Shown: positions 7,639 to 18,846 of the stretch, in pieces
How the letters are laid out: every line of letters begins with the position of its first letter
How positions within the stretch are numbered: position 1 is the stretch's first letter
NCBI GenBank assembly: GCA_937888595.1
Contig: CALARK010000028.1
Location: 9,483-73,482 of the forward strand
Reading direction: 5' to 3'
Length of the DNA stretch: 64,000 bases
DNA from: an uncultured Sterolibacteriaceae bacterium
GTDB taxonomy: Bacteria; Pseudomonadota; Gammaproteobacteria; Burkholderiales; Rhodocyclaceae
Notes under the pieces: generated by a model
Told to the model about the DNA's origin: nothing
Seen by the model: the letters and a program-made list of their open reading frames with translations, nothing else
Databases searched by the model: none
Translations under genes and position numbers: made by a program

Positions 7639-7731
7639 TGGCGGAGAAGGAGGGATTCGAACCCTCGATCCAGGTTTTGCCCAGATGCACCCTTAGCAGG
7701 GGTGTGCCTTCGACCACTCGGCCACTTCTCC
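7639..7731 (-). tRNA. tRNA-Ser (anticodon GCT)
   Basis: The minus strand folds as a class II tRNA with a long variable arm: acceptor GGAGAAG pairs with CTTCTCC, discriminator G and encoded CCA follow, and the T arm has GGTTCGAATCC. The anticodon loop around CTGCTAA gives GCT, which reads AGC/AGU serine codons. It lies 43 bases downstream of lysC on the same strand, an arrangement I associate with betaproteobacteria. Confidence 0.97.
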
Positions 7732-7774
7732 GAAGGAGGCGGATGATACCTGCCATCCCCCTCCTGGGTCAAAC

Positions 7775-9016
7775 TCAGGCGGGCGCCTTGTCGAGGTCGA
7801 ATGCCTTGTGCAGCACGCGCACGGCGAGTTCGAGATACTTCTCGTCGACCACGACGGAGATCTTGATTTCCGAGGTGGAGATCATCTGGATGTTGATGCC
7901 CTCCTCGGCCAGCGCACGGAACATCATGCTGGCGACACCGGGGTGGGAACGCATGCCGACGCCCACCGCGGAGACCTTGCAGATCTTGTTGTCGCCTTCG
8001 ATGGCACGCGCGCCGATGTGCGGCTTGATCTGTTCTTCGAGCACCTTGAGGGCACGGGTGTATTCGCCGCGATTGACGGTGAATGAGAAGTCGGTGGAAC
8101 CATCGTGGCCGACGTTCTGGATGATCATGTCGACATCGATATTGGCCTCTGCGATGGGACCGAGGATCTGCGAGGCGATGCCGGGGCGATCGGGGACGCC
8201 CAGGACGGTGAGCTTGGCCTCGTCGCGATTGAAGGCGATTCCGGAAATGATCGGTTGTTCCATGGTGGTGTCTTCCTCAACGGTAATCAGCGTGCCGGGG
8301 GTTTCCTTCCCCTCCTCCTCGAAACTCGAGAGCACGCGCAGCTTGACCTTGTACTTGCCGGCGAATTCGACCGAGCGGATCTGCAATACCTTCGAGCCGA
8401 GGCTCGCCATCTCCAGCATTTCCTCAAAGGTGATGCTGTCGAGCTTGCGGGCCTCCGGGACGATGCGCGGATCGGTGGTATAGACGCCATCGACGTCGGT
8501 ATAGATCTGGCATTCGTCCGCCTTGAGCGCGGCTGCCAGCGCGACGGCCGAGGTATCCGAGCCCCCTCGTCCCAGCGTGGTGATGTTGCCCTGCTCATCG
8601 ACGCCCTGGAATCCGGCGACGATGACGACCATATCGTTGTCGAGGTCGCGGCGCATGTTGCCTTCGTCGATCGACAGGATGCGTGCCTTGGTATGCGTGC
8701 TGTCGGTCAATACCTTGACCTGGGCGCCGGTATAGCTTTTCGCCTTGACACCGGCATCCTGCAGGGCCATCGCCAACAGGGCGATCGTCACCTGCTCGCC
8801 GGTGGAGATCATCACGTCGAGTTCACGAGGATGCGGGTCCGGAGAAACCTCCTTGGCGAGGGCAATCAGCCGGTTGGTCTCGCCGCTCATCGCCGAAACC
8901 ACGACGACGACCTGATTTCCCTGCGCTTTCCAGCGTTTGACGCGCCGGGCCACATCGCGGATGCGCTCCGGAGAGCCCATCGACGTCCCGCCATATTTTT
9001 GAACGATCAGCGCCAT
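7775..9016 (-). CDS. lysC: aspartate kinase
   Basis: This 413-residue enzyme phosphorylates L-aspartate at the start of lysine, methionine and threonine synthesis. The N-terminal kinase domain opens with the signature VQKYGGTSMGS and carries GRGGSDTSAVALAAAL and TDVDGVYTTDPR. From about residue 265 two ACT domains follow (LTVLGVPDRPGIASQILGPI and KVSAVGVGMRSHPGVASMMF), which bind lysine/threonine as feedback inhibitors. Length and order match the monofunctional alpha-subunit class. The gene probably shares a transcript with the tRNA-Ser just downstream. Confidence 0.95.
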   Translation of the reverse strand: MALIVQKYGGTSMGSPERIRDVARRVKRWKAQGNQVVVVVSAMSGETNRLIALAKEVSPDPHPRELDVMISTGEQVTIALLAMALQDAGVKAKSYTGAQVKVLTDSTHTKARILSIDEGNMRRDLDNDMVVIVAGFQGVDEQGNITTLGRGGSDTSAVALAAALKADECQIYTDVDGVYTTDPRIVPEARKLDSITFEEMLEMASLGSKVLQIRSVEFAGKYKVKLRVLSSFEEEGKETPGTLITVEEDTTMEQPIISGIAFNRDEAKLTVLGVPDRPGIASQILGPIAEANIDVDMIIQNVGHDGSTDFSFTVNRGEYTRALKVLEEQIKPHIGARAIEGDNKICKVSAVGVGMRSHPGVASMMFRALAEEGINIQMISTSEIKISVVVDEKYLELAVRVLHKAFDLDKAPA

Positions 9017-9091
9017 GTCGAGTCCATGAAACGAAAGGCGCGCATTCTATCCGAAGGCGTATCACTACGGAAACTACTTATCTTGACCGGC

Positions 9092-9120
9092 TTGTATGGC
9101 ATGCAAATATCGGATATGCT
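9092..9120 (+). promoter_or_regulatory. candidate sigma-70 promoter for the XRE gene
   Basis: TTGTAT at 9092-9097 and TATGCT at 9115-9120 are spaced by 17 bases in an AT-richer gap, about 75 bases before the XRE start. An alternative -35, TTGACC at 9083-9088, has no good partner. Confidence 0.4.
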
Positions 9121-9197
9121 TTTAGCACTATGACTTCAGTGGTAGATACGGGACTGGCGCGTCATACTCATAACGAATCATCACAAAGGATATCCAC

Positions 9198-9488
9198 ATG
9201 AAAACAATGGAAAAGGTGAATGCACGGGAAATCCGTCGCAAGCTCGGCATGAATCAGCAGCAGTTCTGGTCGAAACTCGGCGTCACGCAGAGCGGTGGCT
9301 CCCGCTACGAAAGCGGCCGCAACATGCCCCGTCCGGTCCAGCATCTCCTGCGCCTCGTCCATGTCGAGCAGATCGACATCAGCAAGATCAAGCGCGACGA
9401 TTACGAAGTCATCGAGTACCTGAAGACGAAGAAATCCGATCTCTTCAAGGAACTGAAAAAGGAAGCCAAGGCTTCCAAGAAAGCCTGA
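9198..9488 (+). CDS. small XRE-family helix-turn-helix protein
   Basis: The 96-residue product has a Cro/C1-type helix-turn-helix at about 9-50: VNAREIRRKLGMNQQQFWSK followed by LGVTQSGGSRYESGRNMP. A linker helix and a strongly basic tail (KELKKEAKASKKA) complete it. A good ribosome binding site (AAAGGA, 7-base spacer) supports the start. Proteins of this size and layout are common single-gene regulators in betaproteobacteria; targets are unknown. It ends convergently against the radical SAM gene, with a hairpin in the overlap zone. Confidence 0.8.
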   Translation: MKTMEKVNAREIRRKLGMNQQQFWSKLGVTQSGGSRYESGRNMPRPVQHLLRLVHVEQIDISKIKRDDYEVIEYLKTKKSDLFKELKKEAKASKKA

Positions 9489-9507
9489 GAAACGGCGGGC
9501 GGCTTCA

Positions 9508-10350
9508 TCAGGGGCTGACTTTCACGGTCAGCCCCGTGCTTTCGGTGATTTCATTCCCGATGGCCATCAGCGCTTCCGGCGACAGCGCGGACAACCTTGC
9601 CGCATCCGGCTGCATGGACGGGCGGGCCAGCCCGTACAGATGCACGCCGGCCAGTTCATTCCTCACCGCCCCCAACAGATCCAGATAGGCATCCACATCG
9701 GTTCTGGCGGGGGGCGTGCCATCCAGCATGAGCAGGCACGTCTGCACCCACGTCGGGCACAGCGCCGTGCAACGCCGCAGTCGCCGCAGTAGGGTCGCAG
9801 GCTGGCAGGCAGCCCGGTTGATGCGGCGCATCGATTCGATGCCGACGGCATCGATCTTGAACCAGGTTTCGCCACCGCGTCCGCCGAGCGTGGCGATGCC
9901 GGCCTGCACCGCCCGACGATCGAGTAGGCTGCCGTTGGTGATCAACCGCAGACGCGGCAACTCGGCCGGTTGCATTTCGTCGAGCAGCTTCCCGACCAGT
10001 TCGACCGCTGCGGGAAACTCCTTCGCACTGGTGGGCTCGCCGTTTCCCGAGAAGGCGATATCGACCACGCGGCGCGCCTCCGGCGGCACATGACGATCAA
10101 GGTAATCGCCGACATACAGCCAGTTGAGCATGTCGCGCAGTTCATTGCCCAGTCGCTGCAGGTCGATCGGCGGCGGACCGCCACGCGTGAGGCCGGGCAC
10201 CTGGCAATAGATGCAGGCCCAGTTGCAGGCGTTATTCGGGTTGAGATTGATGCCGACCGACACCCCACCGGCACGCCGCGAAACGACCGGATAGACATAG
10301 GTCATCCCCGTGCTGTCGCGACTATGGTCACGGATCGAAAGTTGAGGCAT
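9508..10350 (-). CDS. radical SAM protein
   Basis: The cluster-binding motif CNWACIYC (Cys 42, 46 and 49 from the start at 10350) is the standard CxxxCxxC that binds a 4Fe-4S cluster and S-adenosylmethionine. It is followed by GNGEPTSAKEF, the usual radical SAM GGEP-like strand, and LITNGSLLDRRAVQ. The product is 280 residues. It resembles the wide class of uncharacterised radical SAM proteins with a short barrel and no added cluster domain; the substrate cannot be told. An in-frame ATG at 10404 is possible but would run into queD upstream sequence. It is divergent from queD, with only 43 bases between starts. Confidence 0.85.
   Translation of the reverse strand: MPQLSIRDHSRDSTGMTYVYPVVSRRAGGVSVGINLNPNNACNWACIYCQVPGLTRGGPPPIDLQRLGNELRDMLNWLYVGDYLDRHVPPEARRVVDIAFSGNGEPTSAKEFPAAVELVGKLLDEMQPAELPRLRLITNGSLLDRRAVQAGIATLGGRGGETWFKIDAVGIESMRRINRAACQPATLLRRLRRCTALCPTWVQTCLLMLDGTPPARTDVDAYLDLLGAVRNELAGVHLYGLARPSMQPDAARLSALSPEALMAIGNEITESTGLTVKVSP
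9511..9542 (+). terminator. hairpin terminator for the XRE gene, inside the 3' end of the opposing gene
   Basis: Perfect 9-base arms GGGGCTGAC (9511-9519) and GTCAGCCCC (9527-9535) with a 7-base loop are followed by GTGCTTT. The hairpin starts one base beyond the stop codon of the convergent radical SAM gene, so it also encodes that protein's last residues (STGLTVKVS). Confidence 0.6.
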
Positions 10351-10393
10351 GCAGGGACTATACTTCGCGGCTTCCAAGATTGACATGCCGACC

Positions 10394-10858
10394 ATGCAAA
10401 TCACCCGCCGCCTCGAGTTCGACGCCGGCCACCGAATTCCCGACCACCAGAGCCAGTGCCGCCACCTGCATGGCCACCGCTATGCCATCGAGATCACGCT
10501 CGGCGGCGAGGTGATCGAGACCGCCGGACGCCCCGACACCGGCATGGTGATGGACTTTTCGGAAGTCAAGCGAATCGCCATGCGCCATGTCGTCGAGGCC
10601 TGGGATCACGCCTTCCTCGTCTATCGCGGCGACACGCAGGTAGCGGATTTTCTCGCCGCGTTGCCCGGCCACAAGACCGTGGTGCTCGACTGCGTGCCGA
10701 CCGCCGAAAACCTCGCGCGCCTGGCCTTCGAGATTCTCGATCCCCACTACCGCGACACCTACGGCAACCATCTGCACCTCGAACAGGTGCGCCTCTACGA
10801 AACCCCCAACTGCTGGGCGGATTGCCACCGATCCGACCTCGCCCCCATCTCACCATGA
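10394..10858 (+). CDS. queD: 6-carboxytetrahydropterin synthase QueD family
   Basis: The 154-residue product has the 6-pyruvoyl-tetrahydropterin synthase fold signature: FDAGHRIPDH, then CRHLHGHRYAIEI, in which the catalytic Cys and the zinc-binding His of HGH are visible. DHAFLV and PTAENLARLAFEIL follow, the latter holding the Glu that binds the pterin. QueD makes 6-carboxytetrahydropterin from dihydroneopterin triphosphate on the way to queuosine. Start 10394 fits the family; 10385 is an alternative. Its stop overlaps the gcvT start (ATGA), so it heads the glycine cleavage operon. Confidence 0.85.
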   Translation: MQITRRLEFDAGHRIPDHQSQCRHLHGHRYAIEITLGGEVIETAGRPDTGMVMDFSEVKRIAMRHVVEAWDHAFLVYRGDTQVADFLAALPGHKTVVLDCVPTAENLARLAFEILDPHYRDTYGNHLHLEQVRLYETPNCWADCHRSDLAPISP

Positions 10859-11952
10859 TCCAGAAAACGCCCCTTTACGATACCCACGTCGCCGCCGGCG
10901 CGAAGATCGTCGATTTCGCCGGCTGGCAGATGCCGATCAACTACGGCTCGCAGATTGAGGAGCACCATGTCGTGCGCCGCGACGCCGGCATGTTCGACGT
11001 CTCGCACATGCTCGCCATCGATCTCGTCGGCTGCGAGTCCAAGGCCTTCCTGCGCCGCCTGCTCGCCAACGACGTCGCCAAGCTCACCGTGCCCGGCAAG
11101 GCGCTCTATGCCTGCATGCTCCAGGAAGATGGCGGTGTCATCGACGACCTGATCGTCTATTTCTTCACCGACACGCAATACCGCATCGTCGTCAATGCCG
11201 GCACGGCCGAGAAAGACCTGGCCTGGATGCGTCTCGTCGCGGCGAACTTCGCCGTCAGCCTGACGCCGCGCCGCGACCTGGCGATGATCGCCGTGCAGGG
11301 CCCGCAGGCGCGCGAACGCTTCTGGACCGCCTTTCCGGCCGCCCGCGCCGCCTCGGTCACGCTCGGCGTCTTCCAGGCTGCCGAATGGACGGTGGATGGC
11401 GTCACCTGGCTGATCGCCCGCACCGGCTACACCGGCGAGGACGGCTTCGAGATCGCCGTGCCCGTAGCGCAGGCCGCCGGCGTATGGCAGAAATTGGTCG
11501 AGGCCGGCGTCAATCCGGCCGGCCTCGGTGCCCGTGACACGCTGCGCCTCGAAGCCGGCATGAACCTCTACGGCCAGGACATGGACGAGACGCAGAACCC
11601 GCTCGAATCCGGCCTGACCTGGACCGTCGATTTCAAGGATGCCGCGCGCGACTTCATCGGAAAGTCGGCCTTGGCGGGACGGCAGGCGCAAGGCAATCTG
11701 CGTGTCTTCCTCGGCCTCGTGCTGCTCGACAAGGGCGTGCTGCGCGCCCACCAGAAAGTCGTCACGCCCAAGGGCGACGGCGAAACCACCAGCGGTTCCT
11801 TCTCGCCGACGCTAAACCAGTCGATCGCGCTGGCGCGCCTGCCGGCCGGCGTCGCCGTCGGCGACGAGGTGCAGGTGGCGATCCGCGACAAGCTACTCAA
11901 GGCGAAGGTCGTCAAGCCGGTTTTCGCCCGCAATGGACAATCCCAACTTTAA
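10855..11952 (+). CDS. gcvT: glycine cleavage system aminomethyltransferase (T protein)
   Basis: The 365-residue T protein moves the methylene group from lipoyl-bound aminomethyl to tetrahydrofolate and releases ammonia. Signature stretches are DFAGWQMPINYGSQIEEHH near the N-terminus, GMFDVSHM, ARTGYTGEDGFEI, and GARDTLRLEAGMNLYGQDMD in the folate-binding region. The C-terminal beta-barrel ends with TSGSFSPTLNQSIALARL. The ATG overlaps the queD stop by four bases. gcvH starts 13 bases after the stop, giving a compact T-H-P order. No glycine riboswitch can lie directly before it, because queD abuts it. Confidence 0.95.
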   Translation: MIQKTPLYDTHVAAGAKIVDFAGWQMPINYGSQIEEHHVVRRDAGMFDVSHMLAIDLVGCESKAFLRRLLANDVAKLTVPGKALYACMLQEDGGVIDDLIVYFFTDTQYRIVVNAGTAEKDLAWMRLVAANFAVSLTPRRDLAMIAVQGPQARERFWTAFPAARAASVTLGVFQAAEWTVDGVTWLIARTGYTGEDGFEIAVPVAQAAGVWQKLVEAGVNPAGLGARDTLRLEAGMNLYGQDMDETQNPLESGLTWTVDFKDAARDFIGKSALAGRQAQGNLRVFLGLVLLDKGVLRAHQKVVTPKGDGETTSGSFSPTLNQSIALARLPAGVAVGDEVQVAIRDKLLKAKVVKPVFARNGQSQL

Positions 11953-11965
11953 GGAGTGAATGAGC

Positions 11966-12349
11966 ATGAGCGTTCCCGCCGACCTGAAATACACCGCCTC
12001 GCATGAATGGGCCCGCCTCGAAGCCGACGGCACCGTCACCGTGGGCATCACCGACCACGCGCAGGAAGCGCTGGGCGACATCGTCTTCCTCGAGCTGCCC
12101 GAGATCGGCCGCCAGCTCGAGGCCGGCAAGGAATGCGCCGTCGTCGAATCGGTCAAGGCCGCGTCCGACATCTATGCGCCGATCGCCGGCGAGGTCGTCG
12201 CCCGCAACGATGCCGCCGTCGATGCGCCCGAATCGGTGAACCAGGACGCCTACGCGGCCTGGCTGTTCAAACTCAAGCCGGCCAATGCGGCCGACCTGAA
12301 CGGCCTGCTCGACGCGGCGGCCTACGAGAAAGTCGCGGCGGAGCACTAA
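11966..12349 (+). CDS. gcvH: glycine cleavage system H protein
   Basis: H protein carries the lipoyl arm that shuttles intermediates between P, T and L proteins. It is 127 residues from the ATG at 11966, which stands 9 bases after an AGGAG that overlaps the gcvT stop; the ATG at 11960 is too close to that site. The lipoylation motif VESVKAASD is present, with the modified Lys at residue 64. YTASHEWARLE at the start and AYAAWLFKLKP near the end are standard. It is followed by gcvP after three bases. Confidence 0.95.
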   Translation: MSVPADLKYTASHEWARLEADGTVTVGITDHAQEALGDIVFLELPEIGRQLEAGKECAVVESVKAASDIYAPIAGEVVARNDAAVDAPESVNQDAYAAWLFKLKPANAADLNGLLDAAAYEKVAAEH

Positions 12350-12352
12350 ACC

Positions 12353-15167
<2,815 letters not shown>

Positions 15168-15175
<8 letters not shown>

Positions 15176-15689
15176 TTCGCACCTGATCCTGACCGTCATC
15201 GGCGACGACAAGCCGGGCCTCGTCGAGGAACTCGCCACCGCGATCTCCGCGCACGGCGGCAACTGGCTCGAAGCCTCGATGGCGCAACTCTCCGGCAAGT
15301 TCGCCGGCATCGTCGAGGTGGCCGTGCCGGCCGACAAGATTCCAGAATTGCGGATCGCCCTCGGCAAGCTCACCGGCCTCAAGGTCAGCGCCGAAACTGC
15401 CACAGCCCAGAAGTCGGTGCCGGCGGGACGGCGGCTGAGCCTGAATCTCGTCGGCCACGACCGCATCGGCATCGTCCGGGAAGTGACGCAAGCGCTCGCA
15501 CGCCATGCGGTGAACGTCGAAGAATTGCAGACCCGCACCAGCAGCGCGCCGATGTCGGCGGAGATCCTGTTCCACTGCGAAGCCGAACTGACCGCCGCAC
15601 CGGATTTCAACGTGCGCGAACTGAAGGTGGCGCTGGAACAGCTCTCCGACGACCTGATGGTCGATATCGCTCTCGGCGAACAGCTCTGA
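15168..15689 (+). CDS. gcvR: glycine cleavage system transcriptional repressor-like ACT protein
   Basis: Two ACT domains make up the 173-residue product: residues about 1-75 (LILTVIGDDKPGLVEELATA) and about 90-165 (LSLNLVGHDRIGIVREVTQA). This is the layout of GcvR, which in E. coli acts with GcvA to repress gcv genes when glycine is low. Here the gene is inside the gcv operon, overlapping the gcvP stop, and GGAGG precedes the start. No gcvA is in the window. The linker between the domains (KSVPAGRR, about 81-88) is encoded by a copy of the dispersed repeat. Confidence 0.85.
15410..15432 (+). repeat. dispersed repeat, copy in gcvR
   Basis: Two mismatches to consensus. It falls exactly in the linker joining the two ACT domains and is translated KSVPAGRR, a different frame from the gcvP and uvrC copies. 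Confidence 0.85.
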
Positions 15690-16216
15690 TGCCCGTCTTC
15701 CGCCTCGGCAACAAGGTGCCGCAGCTCGCCGATTCGGTCTGGATCGCGCCGAATGCGACGGTCATCGGCGACGTGCGTCTCGCGGAAAACGTCAGCATCT
15801 GGTGGAACGCCGTGCTGCGCGGCGACAACGATCCGATCACGATCGGCGCGAACAGCAACATCCAGGACAGCTCGGTACTGCATACCGACGAGGGCGTGCC
15901 GATGACCATCGGCCGCAACGTCACTGTCGGCCATCTGGTCATGCTGCACGGCTGCACCATCGGCGACGGATCGCTGATCGGCATCAAAAGTGTGATCCTC
16001 AACGGCGCGGTGATCGGAAAGAATTGCCTGATCGGGGCCAACACCCTGATTCCGGAAGGCAAGGTAATCCCGGACGGAAGCCTGGTGATGGGCTCGCCCG
16101 GCAAGGTAGTGCGCGAGCTCACGAATGAACAGGTCCACCGTATCGCCCATTCTGCCGCGCACTACGTCAATAACGCGCAACGCTACCGGGAACTACTCGA
16201 AGAGGTGTCACGATGA
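15689..16216 (+). CDS. gamma carbonic anhydrase family protein
   Basis: The 175-residue product is a left-handed beta helix built of hexapeptide turns (NATVIGDVRLAENVSIWWNAV, then IGANSNIQDSSVLHTDEG, HLVMLHGCTIGDGSLIG). Metal-binding His residues are seen at HTDEG, GHLVM and LHGC, as in gamma carbonic anhydrase and YrdA/PaaY-type proteins. Many relatives have no proven anhydrase activity. A C-terminal helix (QRYRELLEE) follows. The start overlaps the gcvR stop (TGATG) and the stop overlaps the next gene, so it belongs to the gcv transcript. Confidence 0.9.
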   Translation: MPVFRLGNKVPQLADSVWIAPNATVIGDVRLAENVSIWWNAVLRGDNDPITIGANSNIQDSSVLHTDEGVPMTIGRNVTVGHLVMLHGCTIGDGSLIGIKSVILNGAVIGKNCLIGANTLIPEGKVIPDGSLVMGSPGKVVRELTNEQVHRIAHSAAHYVNNAQRYRELLEEVSR

Positions 16217-16917
16217 ACAAACCGGCCTGGCTGCTCGCCTTCTTCGCCATTCTCGCCCTCCCCGCCTTGGCCGCCGGAACGGCCAAATCGACCGGAACGC
16301 TGGTCGATTTCCGCGTCGAGGTGCAGAAATCCCTGCCCAACGACCTCGGCAATGCCACGGCCTACGTCGAGATGAATGGCACCGACCCAGCGGAGGTCGC
16401 CGGCAGGGTCAAGGCCGCCATCGCCGAAGGACTGGCGCTCGCCAAAGCCCAGCCGGGGATCACCGTCAAGAGCGGCAACACGCACACATGGCCGATTTAT
16501 ACAAATGGTGCCAAGGGCGGTCGCAGCATCGAAAGCTGGCGCATGCGATCGGAACTGCTGCTCGAAAGCCGTGATGCTGCCGCCCTCTCGACCGCCGTCG
16601 GGGCACTGCAGGCGACGCTGGCCATCGGTGGCATCCAGTTCATGCCCGCGCCGGACACGCGCCGCAAGGCGGAAAACGATGCCGCACTCGAGGCCATCGC
16701 CGCCTTCCGCGCGCAGGCCGCGCGCATCGCGGCTACGTTGAAGAAGCCCTACCGCATCCGCCAGATGAGCGTGAACGGCAGCGGGCATGCGCCCTCGCCG
16801 CGCCCGCTGGCGCGCGCTACCGCGATGATGGCGGCCGAGGCCGCGCCCATGCCCGTCGAAGCGGGTGAATCAACGCTGACCACCACCGTCAGCGGCAAGA
16901 TCGAACTGCTGGACTGA
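16213..16917 (+). CDS. SIMPL domain (DUF541) periplasmic protein
   Basis: A clear signal peptide (MNKPAWLLAFFAILALPALAAG) leads into a 234-residue protein with the DUF541/SIMPL plan: an early strand-rich part (STGTLVDFRVEVQKSLPNDL), AEGLALAKAQPGITVKSG, a W-rich strand (SWRMRSELLLES) and a final IASV-like end TTTVSGKIELLD. E. coli YggE is the best-known relative and is linked to oxidative stress. The gene overlaps the preceding stop by four bases and ends the gcv transcript, convergent with ftsB. Confidence 0.85.
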   Translation: MNKPAWLLAFFAILALPALAAGTAKSTGTLVDFRVEVQKSLPNDLGNATAYVEMNGTDPAEVAGRVKAAIAEGLALAKAQPGITVKSGNTHTWPIYTNGAKGGRSIESWRMRSELLLESRDAAALSTAVGALQATLAIGGIQFMPAPDTRRKAENDAALEAIAAFRAQAARIAATLKKPYRIRQMSVNGSGHAPSPRPLARATAMMAAEAAPMPVEAGESTLTTTVSGKIELLD

Positions 16918-16932
16918 TCGTCGAGGATCGGC

Positions 16933-16955
16933 GCCGTCACGCCGGCGCCGACTTT
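16933..16955 (-). repeat. dispersed repeat, intergenic copy between SIMPL gene and ftsB
   Basis: One mismatch to consensus, oriented AAAGTCGG on the minus strand. It fills most of the 39-base gap between two convergent genes and ends one base before the ftsB stop codon. Confidence 0.9.
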
Positions 16956-16956
16956 C

Positions 16957-17235
16957 TCAGGGTTTCTTCTGCGGCGTCCGTACGAATACCTCGCCGTCCT
17001 TGACGAGGCCCAACTCGTAGCGGGCGCGTTCCTCGATGGCTTCGTAGCCTGACTTGAGATCGCGCACCTCGGCTTCCAGCGAGGCATTGCGCGCTTCGAG
17101 CTGCTGATTGACCTCGCGCTGGGCAGCGAGTTGCCGCTCCATCTCCTGTACCCGAAGCAGGCCGCCCTTGCCGAACCACAGCGGGTACTGCAGTCCGGCG
17201 ATCAGGGCGACCAGCACCCAGGTGGGCCAGCGCAT
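16957..17235 (-). CDS. ftsB: cell division protein FtsB
   Basis: FtsB is a small bitopic divisome protein that links FtsQ and FtsL. The 92-residue product has one N-terminal membrane helix (WVLVALIAGLQYPLWFG), then a coiled coil (VQEMERQLAAQREVNQQLEARN). It ends with the family motif YEAIEERARYELGLVKDGEVF. It starts eight bases after eno stops, an order (eno-ftsB) common in proteobacteria. Confidence 0.9.
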   Translation of the reverse strand: MRWPTWVLVALIAGLQYPLWFGKGGLLRVQEMERQLAAQREVNQQLEARNASLEAEVRDLKSGYEAIEERARYELGLVKDGEVFVRTPQKKP

Positions 17236-17243
17236 CTAAACCG

Positions 17244-18530
17244 TTACTTCCTCAGGTTGTAGAAAGTATCGAGACCAGGATAGGTTACGGTATCGCCGAG
17301 ATCTTCCTCGATGCGAAGCAGTTGGTTGTATTTCGCGATGCGGTCGGAGCGCGACAGCGAACCGGTCTTGATCTGGCCGGCGTTGAGGCCCACGGCGATG
17401 TCGGCGATGGTCGAGTCCTCGGTCTCGCCGGAGCGGTGCGAAATCACGTTGGTATAGCCCGCACGCTTGGCCATCTCGACGGCGGCGAAGGTCTCGGTCA
17501 GCGTGCCGATCTGGTTGATCTTGATGAGGATCGAATTGGCGATGCCCTTGCGGATGCCCTCGCGCAGGATGGCCGGATTGGTGACGAACAGATCGTCGCC
17601 GACGATCTGCACCGACTTGCCGAGCTTGTCCGTCAGCTGCTTCCAGCCGTCCCAGTCGCCCTCTGCCATGCCATCCTCGATACTGATGATCGGATACTTG
17701 CCGGCCAGCGTCGCCAGATAGTCTGTCATGCCGGCCGAGTCGAGCTCCAGCTTTTCGGAGGCCAGCTGGTACTTGCCGTCCTTGAAGAACTCGGAGGCAG
17801 CGCAGTCGAGGCCGAGCACGACGTCCTGGCCGGGCGTATAGCCGGCGGCCTCGATGGCCTTGAGGATCAGCTCGATGGCCTCGTCGTTGCCGGAGACGTT
17901 CGGCGCGAAACCGCCCTCGTCGCCGACCGTCGTCGGGTAGCCCTTCTTGTCGACCAGCTTCTTGAGGTTGTGGAACACCTCCGCGCCGCAGCGCAGGGCT
18001 TCGCGGAAGCTCTTCGCGCCGACCGGCAGGATCATGAATTCCTGGATGTCGAGGTTGTTGTTGGCGTGCGCACCGCCATTGATGACGTTCATCATCGGCA
18101 CCGGCATGGCCATCGGACCGGAACCGCCGAAGTAGCGGTAGAGCGGCAGGCCGGCTTCCTCGGCCGCCGCCTTGGCGGTGGCCATCGACACGGCGAGCAT
18201 GGCGTTGGCGCCGAGGCGCGACTTGTTGTCGGTGCCGTCGAGCTCGATCAGGCTGCGGTCGATGAAGGCCTGGTCTTCGGCATCGAGGCCGATGATCGCC
18301 TCGGAAATTTCGGTGTTCACGTTCTCGACGGCCTGCATGACGCCCTTGCCGAGATAACGGCCCTTGTCGCCGTCGCGCAGCTCGATTGCCTCGCGCGAAC
18401 CGGTGGAGGCACCGGAGGGGACGGCAGCGCGGCCCATCGTGCCCGACTCCAGCAGGACGTCCGCTTCGACGGTGGGATTGCCGCGCGAATCCAGGATTTC
18501 GCGGGCGACGACATCAACGATGGCACTCAT
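17244..18530 (-). CDS. eno: enolase
   Basis: Enolase interconverts 2-phosphoglycerate and phosphoenolpyruvate and is also part of the RNA degradosome in many proteobacteria. The 428-residue length is standard. Signatures include ILDSRGNPTVEADV at the start, GASTGSREAIELRD, GGAHANNNLDIQEFM, the metal site SIEDGMAEGDWDGW, and the catalytic segment LIKINQIGTLTET followed by SHRSGETEDSTIADIAVG. It is followed by ftsB after eight bases and preceded by a DUF1330 gene 22 bases upstream. Confidence 0.98.
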   Translation of the reverse strand: MSAIVDVVAREILDSRGNPTVEADVLLESGTMGRAAVPSGASTGSREAIELRDGDKGRYLGKGVMQAVENVNTEISEAIIGLDAEDQAFIDRSLIELDGTDNKSRLGANAMLAVSMATAKAAAEEAGLPLYRYFGGSGPMAMPVPMMNVINGGAHANNNLDIQEFMILPVGAKSFREALRCGAEVFHNLKKLVDKKGYPTTVGDEGGFAPNVSGNDEAIELILKAIEAAGYTPGQDVVLGLDCAASEFFKDGKYQLASEKLELDSAGMTDYLATLAGKYPIISIEDGMAEGDWDGWKQLTDKLGKSVQIVGDDLFVTNPAILREGIRKGIANSILIKINQIGTLTETFAAVEMAKRAGYTNVISHRSGETEDSTIADIAVGLNAGQIKTGSLSRSDRIAKYNQLLRIEEDLGDTVTYPGLDTFYNLRK

Positions 18531-18552
18531 TTGGGGTTCCTTTCAGGATCAA

Positions 18553-18846
18553 TCAATAACCGCTCACCAGCAGCATCTGGAAGTCGGACACACCGGCCCG
18601 CGCCTCCCGCGCCGCCTTGTATTCAGGAGAATCGTAGAACGCCCGCGCCCGGTCGAGATCGGGAAACTCGACGATCACCAGGCGTTCCGGACACCACTCC
18701 CCTTCGAGAATCTCGCAGCTTGCGCCGCGTACCAGATAGCGCCCGCCGAACTTTTCCACCGCCAGCTGGGCGAGCCGACGATATTCATCCATCTGCCCCG
18801 GTACCTTGGCGCGGGCATCGACGACGAGATAGCCGGGTTTGCTCAT
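18553..18846 (-). CDS. DUF1330 protein
   Basis: The 97-residue product is a ferredoxin-like alpha/beta fold of the DUF1330 family, with GYLVVDARAKVPGQMDEYRRL, RYLVRGASCEILEGEW, and RLVIVEFPDLDRARAFYDSP followed by SPEYKAARE. These small dimeric proteins resemble antibiotic monooxygenase folds; no function is known. The start overlaps the kdsA stop by four bases (ATGA) and eno follows, so it is part of the pyrG-kdsA-eno cluster. Confidence 0.85.
   Translation of the reverse strand: MSKPGYLVVDARAKVPGQMDEYRRLAQLAVEKFGGRYLVRGASCEILEGEWCPERLVIVEFPDLDRARAFYDSPEYKAAREARAGVSDFQMLLVSGY

Noticed and set aside
10855..10860. Looked for a glycine riboswitch before the gcv genes
   Set aside because: gcvT overlaps queD, so there is no leader; the gap before queD is 43 bases to a divergent gene, too short for the tandem aptamer.
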